64,000 nt of DNA from Afipia felis ATCC 53690. GTDB lineage: Bacteria; Pseudomonadota; Alphaproteobacteria; Rhizobiales; Xanthobacteraceae. The first letter of the stretch is position 1; each line of letters starts with the position of its first letter. The position numbers were made by a program, and so were the translations under genes. The notes beneath the pieces were generated by a model that ran no database searches, was not told where the DNA came from, and saw only the letters and a list, made by a program, of their open reading frames with translations. Shown here piece by piece: positions 38,272 to 47,902 of the stretch. The stretch is from contig NZ_KB375270.1 of NCBI RefSeq assembly GCF_000314735.2, forward strand, positions 1,612,001 through 1,676,000, read 5' to 3'.

Positions 38272-39696
38272 ATGAAAAAGTTTCTGTTGGGCTCCGTTGC
38301 CCTGATCGCTTTGAGCACCGCCGCCAACGCGGCCGATCTCGCTGCCCGTTACACCAAGGCGCCTCCGATCGCGCCGGTGTCGAACTGGACCGGCTTCTAC
38401 GCGTTCGGCGGTTTCGGCTACGGCCTGATGGAATCCGACCAGCACTCGACGACCAATGGCATTGCCACCGCGCTCGATAGCCGCATGGGCGGACGCGGTT
38501 ATTTCGGCACCGTCGGTCTTGGCTATGACTATCAGCTCACCCCGGCCTGGGTGGTCGGCGTGTTCGGCGATGCGCAATGGGGCGACATTCGCGGCAGCCT
38601 CATCGACCTGAACAACGGCATCACGGCTCGCCTGAAGAACGACGCCACTTATTCCGCTGGTGCCCGCCTCGGCTATCTGGTTGCGCCGAACGTGCTGTCC
38701 TACGTCAATGCCGGTTACAGCTACGGCCAGTTCAAGGGCGCAACCTTCGATGATGGCGTCACGACCATTGGCAGCTCGCACCGTAACGGCTGGTTCATTG
38801 GCGGCGGCGTCGAGAACGATCTGAACTTCTTCGGCATCAAAGCGCCGGGCTGGTTCATGAAGACCGAATACCGCGTCACCGAATATGAACGGAAGAACAA
38901 CCTGTACACTGATGGCAGCGGCAACGGCATGTCGTTCAAGCCCTACGTGCAGACGGTGTCAACCTCGCTGGTCTACCGCTTCAACTCGCACGTGACGCCG
39001 GGCACCGACGCCGGTACGCCGTTCTATACTAAGGCAGCGCGCACCGCGGCTTACAACTGGACCGGCTTCTATCTCGCGGGCGGCGGCGGCTACGGCCTGT
39101 TCTCGGCCGACCAGCATGCCCTGTTCGGCGGCGGACCTATCAGCACCGACACCCGTTCGGGCGGCCGCGGTTACTTTGGCACCATTGCAGGCGGTTACGA
39201 CTGGCAGATCAACCCGACCTGGGTCGTCGGCATCTTCGGCGATGCCCAGTTCGGCGACATCAGCGGCTCGCTGGCGGATGCAACGATCGGTATGACTGGC
39301 CGCCTGAAGAACGATACCAACTACGCAGCCGGTGCGCGCCTCGGCTACCTGATCTCGCCGAACGCACTGTCTTACGTCAACGCCGGCTACAGCCATGCCG
39401 ACTTCAAGGGCGTGACGTTTGATAACGGCCTCGTCACCAACAAGTCGCACCGTGATGGCTGGTTCATCGGCGGCGGCGTCGAGAACGACCTGAACATCTT
39501 CGGCATCAGTGCACCGGGCTGGTTCATGAAGACCGAGTATCGCGTGGCCGAATACGACCGCAAGACCAGCCAAGTCTACGCTCCGGACGGGTCGCTTACC
39601 CCCCTCGGCATGACGTTCAAGCCCTACGTCCAGACGGTGCAGACCTCGCTGGTCTACCGCTTCAACTGGGGCAGCCCGCTGGTCGCGAAGTACTAA
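38272..39696 (+). CDS. Outer-membrane protein with two tandem Omp31-like barrels
   Basis: 474 residues: signal peptide MKKFLLGSVALIALSTAANA, then two homologous units about 224 residues apart. NWTGFY occurs at 38-43 and 262-267, and long identical blocks (GGGVENDLN, APGWFMKTEYRV, FKPYVQTV, TSLVYRFN) occur in both. Each unit looks like a complete small porin of the Omp31/Omp25 (OMP_b-brl) type, normally a single 8-stranded barrel of about 220-280 residues. The two in one chain suggest intragenic duplication; the linker is roughly residues 240-260. A strong terminator follows. Confidence 0.85.
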   Translation: MKKFLLGSVALIALSTAANAADLAARYTKAPPIAPVSNWTGFYAFGGFGYGLMESDQHSTTNGIATALDSRMGGRGYFGTVGLGYDYQLTPAWVVGVFGDAQWGDIRGSLIDLNNGITARLKNDATYSAGARLGYLVAPNVLSYVNAGYSYGQFKGATFDDGVTTIGSSHRNGWFIGGGVENDLNFFGIKAPGWFMKTEYRVTEYERKNNLYTDGSGNGMSFKPYVQTVSTSLVYRFNSHVTPGTDAGTPFYTKAARTAAYNWTGFYLAGGGGYGLFSADQHALFGGGPISTDTRSGGRGYFGTIAGGYDWQINPTWVVGIFGDAQFGDISGSLADATIGMTGRLKNDTNYAAGARLGYLISPNALSYVNAGYSHADFKGVTFDNGLVTNKSHRDGWFIGGGVENDLNIFGISAPGWFMKTEYRVAEYDRKTSQVYAPDGSLTPLGMTFKPYVQTVQTSLVYRFNWGSPLVAKY

Positions 39697-39723
39697 GACC
39701 GATCAGGTTCACCTAGATCAAGG

Positions 39724-39750
39724 AAGCCCCGGAGCATCGCTCCGGGGCTT
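39724..39750 (+). terminator. Terminator of the double-barrel gene
   Basis: AAGCCCCGGAGC-ATC-GCTCCGGGGCTT, 12 base pairs, followed by TTGTTTTG. Confidence 0.92.
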
Positions 39751-39842
39751 TTGTTTTGCATTCCATGATTCTGCCACCCGCACTTTGTCGCGCCGTCACA
39801 CCGCCCTGCTACGCAAGGCTTCATCTCAAAAGGAGACGAACC

Positions 39843-40064
39843 ATGACGCTGAAAGCGGGTGATGTTGCCATTCTCAAATCGGGCGGGCAGCCGCTGACGA
39901 TCGCCGCAGTCGACGGCGACAATGTCGAATGCCTCTGGATGGGTGCTGAAGGCGATCTGTTCCGGGAAACGCTGCCCGCCATCGCACTCGAAGTCGTAGA
40001 AATCGACCGGTCGGATGACGACGAGGACGAAGACGACGAAGATGATGAGGACGAAGCGGCCTGA
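39843..40064 (+). CDS. DUF2158 (YodC-like) small acidic protein
   Basis: 73 residues. The N-terminal half (LKAGDVAILKSGGQPLTIA, NVECLWM) fits the YodC/DUF2158 beta-barrel fold; the C-terminus is a run of Asp/Glu (about residues 57-72), unusual in composition. Function unknown. AAAGGAG lies eight bases before the ATG. Converges on the CCA transferase gene. Confidence 0.7.
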   Translation: MTLKAGDVAILKSGGQPLTIAAVDGDNVECLWMGAEGDLFRETLPAIALEVVEIDRSDDDEDEDDEDDEDEAA

Positions 40065-40093
40065 TCGGCGCGAACCTCATCTCCTGAAAAGAC

Positions 40094-41362
40094 TCAAAGC
40101 CGGTGATCGTGCCGGAAGCGCTCCAGCGTCTGCTCGGCAATCGCGGCAACGCTCTCGGCATCAAGCGGAAAATTCGCGGCGAGCCATGCATCTTCCGCGA
40201 GCGTCAGAACATGACCGAGCGCCGGCCCCTCTTTCAGTCCGCGCGCGATGAAATCCGCCGCCTTCAATGGAAAGACTGGCGCGCTCCAGCGCCGCGTCAG
40301 CATTGCGAGATCGCGCCAGCGTGCAGCGGAGAAATCCTGTCCCGCGCGCGCCCACGCCAGCATCACGCGTTCAGTGTAACGGTCCGCGCCAAGGCGATAG
40401 ATGCGGCGGCGCGCGACTTCGTCGCTCATCTCCCGCATCCGCCACCAGCGATGCCCCATCGAGTCCAGCCGCTTCGTCTCCGCGTTGGAGAGCCGCAACC
40501 GCACGGACAGGCGCTTGGCGTCTTCAGGCGTCGCGACCGTCAGCGCACCAAGGCGGCGAATGGGATCGGCGGCGAAACCCAGCATCCGCTCGGCCTCCAC
40601 CATATTGGCGAACGGACCATGATAACTGACGCCCGCAGTGATGCGCCCAAGCAGGCCACCATCCTCCATCGCAACCAAAGCGTCGGCGGCGCCCTTCGCC
40701 ACGACGAGCTTAAGCATTTCCATCCGCAGCCGTTCCGCTGACAGCGACGCCAATCCGTCGCGCGCGGCGATACAGGCCTCCACCGCGGCGCGATCCGGCT
40801 CGCCCTGCCCATAGGCGGCGTGAATGCGGAAGAAGCGCAGAATGCGCAGGAAATCTTCCGCGATGCGCCGCGCGGGATCGCCGATGAAGCGCACGCGCCG
40901 CGCCTCGATGTCGGCGAGACCGCCGACGTGATCGTGCACCTTGCCGTCCGCGGACAGCGACAGCCCATTGATGGTGAAGTCGCGACGCTCGGCATCCCGC
41001 ACCCAGTCGCGGCCGAACGCGACCTTGGCCTTGCGGCCGTAGGTCTCGACATCCTCGCGCAGCGTCGTAACCTCGATCGGTGTGCCTTCGATCACCAGCG
41101 TCACGGTGCCGTGCTCTAGGCCGGTCGGCACGCATTTGATCCGCGCGGCGCGTGCGCGGCGCACAACTTCCTCAGGCAACGCCGTGGTCGCGACATCGAT
41201 TTCGCCGACCGGGAGATTGAGCAGTGCGTTGCGTACCGCACCGCCGACGATCCGCCCTTCCTCACCGTCCGCGTTCAGAAGCGCAAGCACGCGCGCAGCC
41301 GGACCGGAGGTGAGCCACGCACCGATGATCGTGGCGGTTGGGGTAGCGGGCCGCTCGCTCAT
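40094..41362 (-). CDS. CCA tRNA nucleotidyltransferase / poly(A) polymerase family
   Basis: 422 residues: N-terminal nucleotidyltransferase core (RIVGGAVRNALL; EIDVATTA with catalytic Asp; RDAERRDFTINGLSLSADG), then the RNA- and metal-binding helical part (FIGDPARRIAEDFLRILRFFR). The class II family adds CCA to tRNA 3' ends or A tails to RNA; alphaproteobacterial single-copy members of this type are usually annotated CCA-adding. Start overlaps the DUF6111 stop by four bases. Confidence 0.9.
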   Translation of the reverse strand: MSERPATPTATIIGAWLTSGPAARVLALLNADGEEGRIVGGAVRNALLNLPVGEIDVATTALPEEVVRRARAARIKCVPTGLEHGTVTLVIEGTPIEVTTLREDVETYGRKAKVAFGRDWVRDAERRDFTINGLSLSADGKVHDHVGGLADIEARRVRFIGDPARRIAEDFLRILRFFRIHAAYGQGEPDRAAVEACIAARDGLASLSAERLRMEMLKLVVAKGAADALVAMEDGGLLGRITAGVSYHGPFANMVEAERMLGFAADPIRRLGALTVATPEDAKRLSVRLRLSNAETKRLDSMGHRWWRMREMSDEVARRRIYRLGADRYTERVMLAWARAGQDFSAARWRDLAMLTRRWSAPVFPLKAADFIARGLKEGPALGHVLTLAEDAWLAANFPLDAESVAAIAEQTLERFRHDHRL

Positions 41363-41622
41363 TTATCGGCCCCCGGAATGAACTTGCCGTTGTCGACATG
41401 CGCCGGCGTATAAGTTGCGCCCGGCGGCGCCCCGGAAAAATTCGCCAGTAAAACGAGACTTAAAATCACCAGCAGGCAAGCGCCGGTGGCCAGCATCACC
41501 ACGATCCGCAGTGGCCATGATGAGCGATGCAGCACGTCGCGGCGGCTTGCGAAAACAAACAGCGCATAGGCCACGAACGGAATCAGGAAAATCCCGATTT
41601 CGGTCAGCAGCGGTCGGATCAT
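41359..41622 (-). CDS. DUF6111 small membrane protein
   Basis: 87 residues with two hydrophobic segments (about 8-25 and 39-63) and a polar tail (PPGATYTPAHVDNGKFIPGADK). Overlaps both neighbours by four bases (Nudix stop, CCA start), which suggests fixed stoichiometry. Function unknown. Confidence 0.75.
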   Translation of the reverse strand: MIRPLLTEIGIFLIPFVAYALFVFASRRDVLHRSSWPLRIVVMLATGACLLVILSLVLLANFSGAPPGATYTPAHVDNGKFIPGADK

Positions 41623-42326
41623 GGTGTGTAGATCCGCTCATACAATACGCGCAGCATGCCTGCCGTCGCGCCCCAGATGTAGCGTTGCTCGTACGGCATT
41701 TCGTAGAAATAGCGAAGCCGTCCGCGATATTCCTTGGTACCCTGCTTGTGGTTCGCCGGGTCCATCAGGAATGCGAGCGGCACCTCGAACGCATCATCCA
41801 CTTCGTCCGTGTTGATGGTGAGGTCGAAGCCCGGACGAATCCGCGCGAGTGTCGGCAGGATTCGGAAACCGAAACTCGTGGAGTAAACATCGAGATAGCC
41901 CACGGGATCGATGAAGTCGCGTGCGAGGCCGACTTCCTCCTTCGCCTCGCGCAGCGCGGCGTCCATCGGCGAGAGATCCTTTGGATCGATCTTGCCGCCG
42001 GGAAACGAAATCTGTCCCGGATGGTCGGCGAGATGACCGGCGCGCGTGGTGAGCAGAACGGAAGGCTGTTCGTGCTCGACGATACCAATCAGCACCGCCG
42101 CCTGCCGGATCGGCTTCTCGCGCGCGACGATCTCCAGCATCCAGTCGGTGCCCCGGTCGCCGGTCTTGGCGACGATGCTCGGATCGGACAATGCGGGGGG
42201 CACCTCGAAATTCAGCCGCGCGCGAGCGCGCTTGAAGAATTCCTTCGATCCCATGTCAATCGAAGCGCGGTGCGGAACCGGAAGCGCATTGGCACCCGCT
42301 TTGTCTTTCAGAAAGCTGTCGTTCAA
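41619..42326 (-). CDS. Nudix hydrolase, CoA pyrophosphatase-like
   Basis: 235 residues. Nudix box: GGKIDPKDLSPMDAALREAKEEVGL, with the CoA-specific element upstream (LLTTRAGHLADHPGQISFPGG). CoA pyrophosphatases (NudL type) cut CoA or acyl-CoA to phosphopantetheine and ADP. It may instead act on other nucleoside diphosphates. Sits between DUF1285 and DUF6111 genes with four-base overlaps on each side. Confidence 0.88.
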   Translation of the reverse strand: MNDSFLKDKAGANALPVPHRASIDMGSKEFFKRARARLNFEVPPALSDPSIVAKTGDRGTDWMLEIVAREKPIRQAAVLIGIVEHEQPSVLLTTRAGHLADHPGQISFPGGKIDPKDLSPMDAALREAKEEVGLARDFIDPVGYLDVYSTSFGFRILPTLARIRPGFDLTINTDEVDDAFEVPLAFLMDPANHKQGTKEYRGRLRYFYEMPYEQRYIWGATAGMLRVLYERIYTP

Positions 42327-42934
42327 GCCGGACCCTTTAACTGCGCGGCGTCGGCGATCGCGAAAAACGCACCGCCCGAGGCTACGCCAAAAATCTCCTC
42401 ACCGCCGATCTGGCGAATCTCGCCGCGATCGACCAGTTCATAATATAGCGGCCGCGTCAGCTTTGCCCACAGGCCCGCGCGGACGTGAAGATAGGGCGCA
42501 AGACCGCCCCGCGGCGCGTCCTCGAAGCGCAATCCGTGGTCGGCATCGCAATCGACCCAGTCACCGACATTGGTGCGAAACGACAAAAGCGGCAATCCGC
42601 CCTGTTCCCCTATCCTCATTTCGACAGCCTGAAACGGCGCATCGTCCACGACGATGCCTATTTTCTCCACCGGCGTGACCAGAAAATAGCGATCGCCCTC
42701 GCGTTTCAGCACGCTGGAGAACAGCCGCACCAATGCGGGACGCCCGATCGGGCTGCCGAGATAGAACCAGGTGCCATCGGAGGCGATACGGATATCGAGC
42801 TCGCCGCAAAACGGCGGATTCCATCGTTCCACGGGCGGCAGGCCGGATGCATTGACGCGCTGCGCCGCCGACGCCAGCGCATCGAGACGCTGGCCGCTCT
42901 CCTCCGCGCCTGTCGGCTGCCCTTGCTTCGCCAT
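42323..42934 (-). CDS. DUF1285 protein
   Basis: 203 residues with the DUF1285 pattern: PPFCGELDIRIASDGTWFYLGSPI, LFSSVLKREGDRYFLVTPVEK and GLAPYLHVRAGLWAKL. No catalytic motif or membrane segment; likely cytoplasmic. MAKQGQPT at 42934 is the chosen start because an upstream ATG at 42964 adds ten unconserved residues. First gene of the DUF1285-Nudix-DUF6111-CCA operon. Confidence 0.8.
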   Translation of the reverse strand: MAKQGQPTGAEESGQRLDALASAAQRVNASGLPPVERWNPPFCGELDIRIASDGTWFYLGSPIGRPALVRLFSSVLKREGDRYFLVTPVEKIGIVVDDAPFQAVEMRIGEQGGLPLLSFRTNVGDWVDCDADHGLRFEDAPRGGLAPYLHVRAGLWAKLTRPLYYELVDRGEIRQIGGEEIFGVASGGAFFAIADAAQLKGPA

Positions 42935-43134
42935 TGTTTTCCCTGACCGTGCGCAATCTGGCACGATTTAGGCACGATTTTCCACATCCAAACGTTCACG
43001 CCCAATCGACGCAACGTGATGGATGTCATCCCGTTGGGCCGTTAAAATGGGGACGGTGGCGCGCGGACCGAATATTTCCCGCAGGTACGGGCTAACATCA
43101 TCCCAATCCGCGAACAAAGCGGCAAGGAGCAGGA

Positions 43135-44136
43135 ATGAACAGCGCAGATGTCGAGAAACTGGAAGACGTGATCGTTCGTTCCGCCGAGCAACTGGCGGGC
43201 AGCATCCGCGCCGCGCGTCAAGCCGTCTCCACCGTGATCTTTGGCCAGGAGCGCGTTGTGGACAACGCGCTGGTGACGATCCTTGCGGGCGGCCATGCAC
43301 TGCTGATCGGCGTGCCGGGTCTCGCCAAGACCAAGCTGGTCGAGACGCTCGGCGTCACGCTCGGCTTGGACGCCAAGCGCGTACAGTTCACGCCTGACCT
43401 GATGCCGTCCGACATCCTCGGCGCGGAAGTTCTCGACGAGAGCGCGGCGGGCAAGCGCTCATTCCGTTTCATCGCCGGTCCCGTATTCGCCCAACTTCTG
43501 ATGGCCGACGAGATCAACCGCGCCTCGCCGCGCACGCAGTCGGCGCTGCTGCAGGCGATGCAGGAGCAGCACATCACGGTGGCGGGCGCGCGGCACGACC
43601 TGCCGGCACCGTTTCATGTGCTCGCCACGCAGAACCCGCTCGAGCAGGAAGGCACCTATCCACTGCCCGAAGCGCAGCTCGACCGCTTCCTGATGGAAAT
43701 CGACGTCGGCTATCCCGACCGCGAGGCCGAACGCAAGATTCTGTTCGACACCACCGGCGCGGAGCAGACGACGGCGAAGGCGGCGATGACCGCCGACACT
43801 CTCATCACAGCGCAGCGGCTAGTGCGCCGACTGCCGGTCGGCGATTCTGTGGTCGAGGCGATCCTCACGCTGGTGCGCTCGGCGCGTCCGGGCGAAGACG
43901 GCGGCGAGCCTGCGAAATCCATCGCATGGGGTCCGGGCCCGCGCGCGAGCCAAGCCCTGATGCTTGCGGTGCGCGCCCGCGCACTGCTCGACGGCCGCCT
44001 TGCACCCTCCATTGATGACGTGCTCGAACTCGCCGAGCCGGTCCTGAAGCATCGCATGGCGCTGACCTTCTCCGCCCGTGCCGAAGGCGAAACCGTCACC
44101 GGCGTGATCGGGCAGTTGAAAGCACGGATCGGTTGA
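43135..44136 (+). CDS. MoxR family AAA+ ATPase
   Basis: 333 residues: Walker A GVPGLAKTKLVE, Walker B LMADEINRASPRTQSALLQAMQE, sensor region ATQNPLEQEGTYPLPEAQLDRF and the C-terminal lid helices (GPGPRASQALMLAVRARALL). MoxR ATPases act as chaperones for maturation or assembly of VWA-domain partners, which are encoded just downstream. AAGGAGCAGG precedes the ATG. Its TGA overlaps the next ATG. Confidence 0.93.
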   Translation: MNSADVEKLEDVIVRSAEQLAGSIRAARQAVSTVIFGQERVVDNALVTILAGGHALLIGVPGLAKTKLVETLGVTLGLDAKRVQFTPDLMPSDILGAEVLDESAAGKRSFRFIAGPVFAQLLMADEINRASPRTQSALLQAMQEQHITVAGARHDLPAPFHVLATQNPLEQEGTYPLPEAQLDRFLMEIDVGYPDREAERKILFDTTGAEQTTAKAAMTADTLITAQRLVRRLPVGDSVVEAILTLVRSARPGEDGGEPAKSIAWGPGPRASQALMLAVRARALLDGRLAPSIDDVLELAEPVLKHRMALTFSARAEGETVTGVIGQLKARIG

Positions 44137-45068
44137 TGGCCGCGGCCCTCAAACCGGCGCTCACCGAAATCGAAGCGATCCGGCGTGCCGACGGCGAAAG
44201 CCGCTCGCTCGCCGCGTCGATGCCGCGTCTCGTGCTGGAAGCACGGCGGATCGCTGCAACGGTGATCCACGGATTGCATGGGCGGCGACGAGCAGGCACC
44301 GGCGAGAATTTCTGGCAGTATCGTCGCTTCGTCTCCGGCGAGGCGGCACAGCGCGTCGACTGGCGGCGTTCGGCGCGCGACGATCACTTGTACGTTCGCG
44401 AGCAGGAATGGGAGGCCGCACACACGGTGTGGCTGTGGCCGGACCGTTCCAGATCGATGGCCTTCGCGTCCAAGGCGGCGCGCGACAGCAAGCTCGAGCG
44501 CGCCATCGTGCTGAGCTTTGCGCTCGCTGAACTGCTGGTCGCGGGCGGCGAGCGCGTCGGCATTCCCGGCCTGATGCGGCCAAGCGCAAGCCGCGGCATC
44601 ATCGACCGGATGGCGCAGGTGCTGCTGCACGATGTGTCCACACGCGACAGCCTGCCGCCGGGCTTTGTGCCCGCCTCGCTCGCCGAAATCGTGGTGCTCT
44701 CGGATTTCTGGTCGCCGCTCGACGAGATCGCGGCGATGATTGCGGGCCTGTCGGCGTCCGGCGCACGCGGCGTATTGCTGCAGATCGTCGATCCGGCAGA
44801 GGAAACCTTCCCCTATTCCGGCCGCGTCGAATTCAATGAACCCGAAGGCGGGGGCGCGATTATTGCGGGGCGCGCGCAGAACTGGAAGGACGATTACACC
44901 GCGAAGCTCGCGCAGCACCGCGACAGCATCCGCGCGGAAACCGCACGGCGCGGCTGGCTGTTCTCCACCCATCGCACCGACCGTTCCGCTGCTGAACTGC
45001 TCTTGTATCTGCATCAGGCGCTTGCCGCGTCGCGCGAAGGCAACGCCAGATCGGGATGGCCGGCATGA
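44136..45068 (+). CDS. DUF58 protein
   Basis: 310 residues with the DUF58 signature GTGENFWQYRRFVSGEAAQRVDWRRSARDDHLYVRE, followed by a VWA-like part (VWLWPDRSRSMAF). This cytoplasmic family is nearly always encoded next to MoxR and VWA genes. ATG at 44136 overlaps the moxR TGA. Confidence 0.88.
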   Translation: MAAALKPALTEIEAIRRADGESRSLAASMPRLVLEARRIAATVIHGLHGRRRAGTGENFWQYRRFVSGEAAQRVDWRRSARDDHLYVREQEWEAAHTVWLWPDRSRSMAFASKAARDSKLERAIVLSFALAELLVAGGERVGIPGLMRPSASRGIIDRMAQVLLHDVSTRDSLPPGFVPASLAEIVVLSDFWSPLDEIAAMIAGLSASGARGVLLQIVDPAEETFPYSGRVEFNEPEGGGAIIAGRAQNWKDDYTAKLAQHRDSIRAETARRGWLFSTHRTDRSAAELLLYLHQALAASREGNARSGWPA

Positions 45069-47902
45069 CCGGATTGCCGCTCTCCTTCACCGAACCGTGG
45101 CTGCTCGCAGGGCTGATCGCCCTGCCCGCGCTGTGGTGGCTGTTGCGCGTGATCCCGCCGCGCCCGGTGAAGGTCGACTTTCCACCGACCCAGCTGTTGC
45201 TCGACATCAAGCCCCGCGAGGAAACACCGTCGCGTACGCCGTGGTGGTTGACAATGTTGCGGCTTCTCGCTGCGGCGTTGGTCATCTTCGCCGCCGCAGG
45301 ACCGGTCTGGAATCCGAAGGGCGGCGCGGGCGCATCCTCAGGCCCGCTGGTGATCCTGCTCGACGACGGCTGGAGTGCGGCCGCAAGTTGGGAAGCGCGC
45401 ATCCGCTCCGCCGATGAACTGATCTCGCAGGCCGATGCATCCCGCCGCGCGATCGCGCTCGTGCCTCTGTCCGAACCTGCACGCGACATCAGCCTGATGC
45501 CCGCAGGCACCGCGCGCGTCGCGCTGCGTCAGTTCGCGCCGAAACCCTACGGCATCGACCGCAGCATCACGCTCCCGCTCATCAAGCGTTTTCTCGGTGA
45601 GATCGGCGACGCCAGCATCGTCTGGCTTGATGATGGAATCGATAGTGGGCGCGGCGCAGACTTCGTGGGCGGCTTGCGCGACGCCATCGGTGACCGCGCA
45701 CTGACGATCTATGAGGGTGGCACGCCGCCCGCGCATGCGCTCGCCGCCGCCGAGAATGCTGCCGCGAAAATGACCGTAAAGGTGCTGCGCGCGAGCGGCG
45801 GTATCGAGTCCGGCATCGTGCGCGCGCTTGACCAGAAGGGCGCGCCGATCGGCGAGACACGTTTCGCGTTCGACGCCGCCGCGCACGAGACCGAAGCAGC
45901 GTTCGATCTTCCGGTCGAATTGCGCAACGATATCGCGCGTCTTGAGATCGCAGGTGAGCGTTCCGCGGGCGCCGTTCAGCTTCTCGACAAGCGATGGCGG
46001 CGGCGCGCCATCGGCATCGTCTCCGGCGCCAGCACCGATATCTCGCAACCCTTGCTGGCCACGACCTTCTATCTCACCAAGGCGCTTGCACCGTTCGCCG
46101 ATGTGCGCACAGCAGAACACAGCGCGCCCGACGACGCGATCAAGCAGTTGCTCGATCAGAAAGTGCCGATGCTGATCCTCGCAGATGTCGGCACGCTGTC
46201 ACCGGAATTGCATGCGCGGCTCGACGACTGGATCGCGCAAGGGGGCGTGCTGGTTCGTTTCGCAGGGCCTCGCCTCGCGGCCGGCGACGACGATCTGGTG
46301 CCGGTAAAGCTGCGGCGCGGCAACCGTAGCCTGGGCGGTACGCTGACGTGGGAGAAGCCGCAACACCTCGCGGCCTTTGCAGCTGATGGACCATTCGCCG
46401 GTTTGCCGGTACCTGACGACGTCACTGTGACGCGGCAGGTGCTCGCAGACCCCGATCCCGCGCTCGCCTCAAAGGTCTGGGCCTCGCTTGCCGACGGTAC
46501 GCCGCTCGTCACTGGCGAACGGCGCGGCAAAGGCGTGCTCGCGCTATTCCACGTCAGCGGCGACACCCGGTGGTCGGATTTGCCGCTGTCCGGCACGTTC
46601 GTCGAAATGCTGCGCCGGATCGTCGACATGGCGGGTTATGCGGATGTCGCCGGAAGCAGCTTCAATTCCGACACCAAGGTCGAGACGGTGGCGCCGACGC
46701 GCGTCCTCGATGGCTTCGGCGCCTTCACCGCGCCACCCTCCACCGCCAAGCCGGTGAAGGCCGATTATCGCGGCCGCGCCAGCCTCGATCATCCGCCCGG
46801 ATTCTACGGCCCGGTCGACGGTCCCGTTGCAGTGAATACGCTCGCAGCCACCGACCGCCTGACGCCGCTCGATACGTCATCGCTCAACGCGACACGCGCG
46901 AGTTACACTAACGCCGAACCGCGCGACCTGCGCGGGACCCTGCTCTCGCTCGCGCTTCTGCTGTTCGTTCTGGATGCGATCATCATCGCTATCCTCGGTG
47001 GCGCAATCGCCGGATTGCTGCGGCGGCGCACCGTTACCACGGCGCTCGCTCTGGCTGTTATGCTGAGCGCGTTTGGTCCGCACGCTCTCGATGCGCAAAC
47101 CCCGCCCGCGAAACCTGCGGCAACCTCGAACGCCGCCAAAGACGACTTCGCCATCAAGGCGGTATCGCAGACGCACCTCGCCTATGTCGTCACTGGCAAT
47201 GCCGAGGTGGACAACATCGTCAAGGCGGGCCTCAGTGGCCTGTCGCTGTTTCTCGCGCAGCGCACGGCACTCGAGGCGGGCGACCCGATCGGCGTGGATC
47301 CGGCCAAGGACGAACTCGCATTCTTCCCGCTGATCTACTGGCCGGTGATCGCGGACGCGCCGAAGCCATCGCAGGAAGCGATCAACAAGCTCGACGCCTA
47401 CATGAAGAACGGCGGCACGGTGCTGTTCGACACCCGTGACGCGATCGACGCGCCGCCGACCTCGAACGGAGAATCGCAGACGCCGGGCATGATGGCGCTG
47501 CGGCAGATCCTATCATCGCTCGACATTCCCGAACTGGAGCCGATCCCGCGCGAGCATGTGCTGACGAAGACTTTCTATCTGCTGCGCGATTTTCCGGGCC
47601 GCTTCACCTCGGGCCAGACCTGGGTGGAAGCGCTGCCGCGCGATGGCGACGATGACGGCGTGGAACGCCCCGCGCGCGGTGGCGACGGCGTCTCGCCCAT
47701 CATCATCACCTCCAACGACCTCGCCGGTGCGTGGGCGCTGCGGCCCGACGGCCAGCCGATGCTTCCGCTGACACCGGGCGAGCCGCGCCAGCGCGAATTC
47801 GCGTTCCGGGCTGGCGCCAACATCGTGATGTACACCCTGACCGGCAACTACAAGGCTGATCAGGTCCATGCCCCTGCTCTGATTGAAAGGCTCGGGCAAT
47901 GA
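45065..47902 (+). CDS. BatA-like membrane protein with DUF4159 domain
   Basis: 945 residues in order: BatA-type N-terminal pair of helices (about 8-28 and 62-80), a VWA-like domain with degenerate MIDAS (D100-D-G-W-S104, lacking the first Ser of DxSxS), a long periplasmic middle part, a further helix pair (about 626-675), a signal-like turn (ALDAQTPPAK), and a C-terminal DUF4159 domain (about 700-945, IYWPVIADAPKPS, NGGTVLFDTRDA, YLLRDFPGRF). The start ATG overlaps the preceding TGA (ATGA). Large, multi-domain, inner-membrane anchored. Confidence 0.82.
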   Translation: MTGLPLSFTEPWLLAGLIALPALWWLLRVIPPRPVKVDFPPTQLLLDIKPREETPSRTPWWLTMLRLLAAALVIFAAAGPVWNPKGGAGASSGPLVILLDDGWSAAASWEARIRSADELISQADASRRAIALVPLSEPARDISLMPAGTARVALRQFAPKPYGIDRSITLPLIKRFLGEIGDASIVWLDDGIDSGRGADFVGGLRDAIGDRALTIYEGGTPPAHALAAAENAAAKMTVKVLRASGGIESGIVRALDQKGAPIGETRFAFDAAAHETEAAFDLPVELRNDIARLEIAGERSAGAVQLLDKRWRRRAIGIVSGASTDISQPLLATTFYLTKALAPFADVRTAEHSAPDDAIKQLLDQKVPMLILADVGTLSPELHARLDDWIAQGGVLVRFAGPRLAAGDDDLVPVKLRRGNRSLGGTLTWEKPQHLAAFAADGPFAGLPVPDDVTVTRQVLADPDPALASKVWASLADGTPLVTGERRGKGVLALFHVSGDTRWSDLPLSGTFVEMLRRIVDMAGYADVAGSSFNSDTKVETVAPTRVLDGFGAFTAPPSTAKPVKADYRGRASLDHPPGFYGPVDGPVAVNTLAATDRLTPLDTSSLNATRASYTNAEPRDLRGTLLSLALLLFVLDAIIIAILGGAIAGLLRRRTVTTALALAVMLSAFGPHALDAQTPPAKPAATSNAAKDDFAIKAVSQTHLAYVVTGNAEVDNIVKAGLSGLSLFLAQRTALEAGDPIGVDPAKDELAFFPLIYWPVIADAPKPSQEAINKLDAYMKNGGTVLFDTRDAIDAPPTSNGESQTPGMMALRQILSSLDIPELEPIPREHVLTKTFYLLRDFPGRFTSGQTWVEALPRDGDDDGVERPARGGDGVSPIIITSNDLAGAWALRPDGQPMLPLTPGEPRQREFAFRAGANIVMYTLTGNYKADQVHAPALIERLGQ

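Noticed and set aside
42960..42980. Direct repeat GGCACGATTT twice, 11 bases apart
   Set aside because: Only two copies and no dyad or partner site; likely chance in the gap before moxR.
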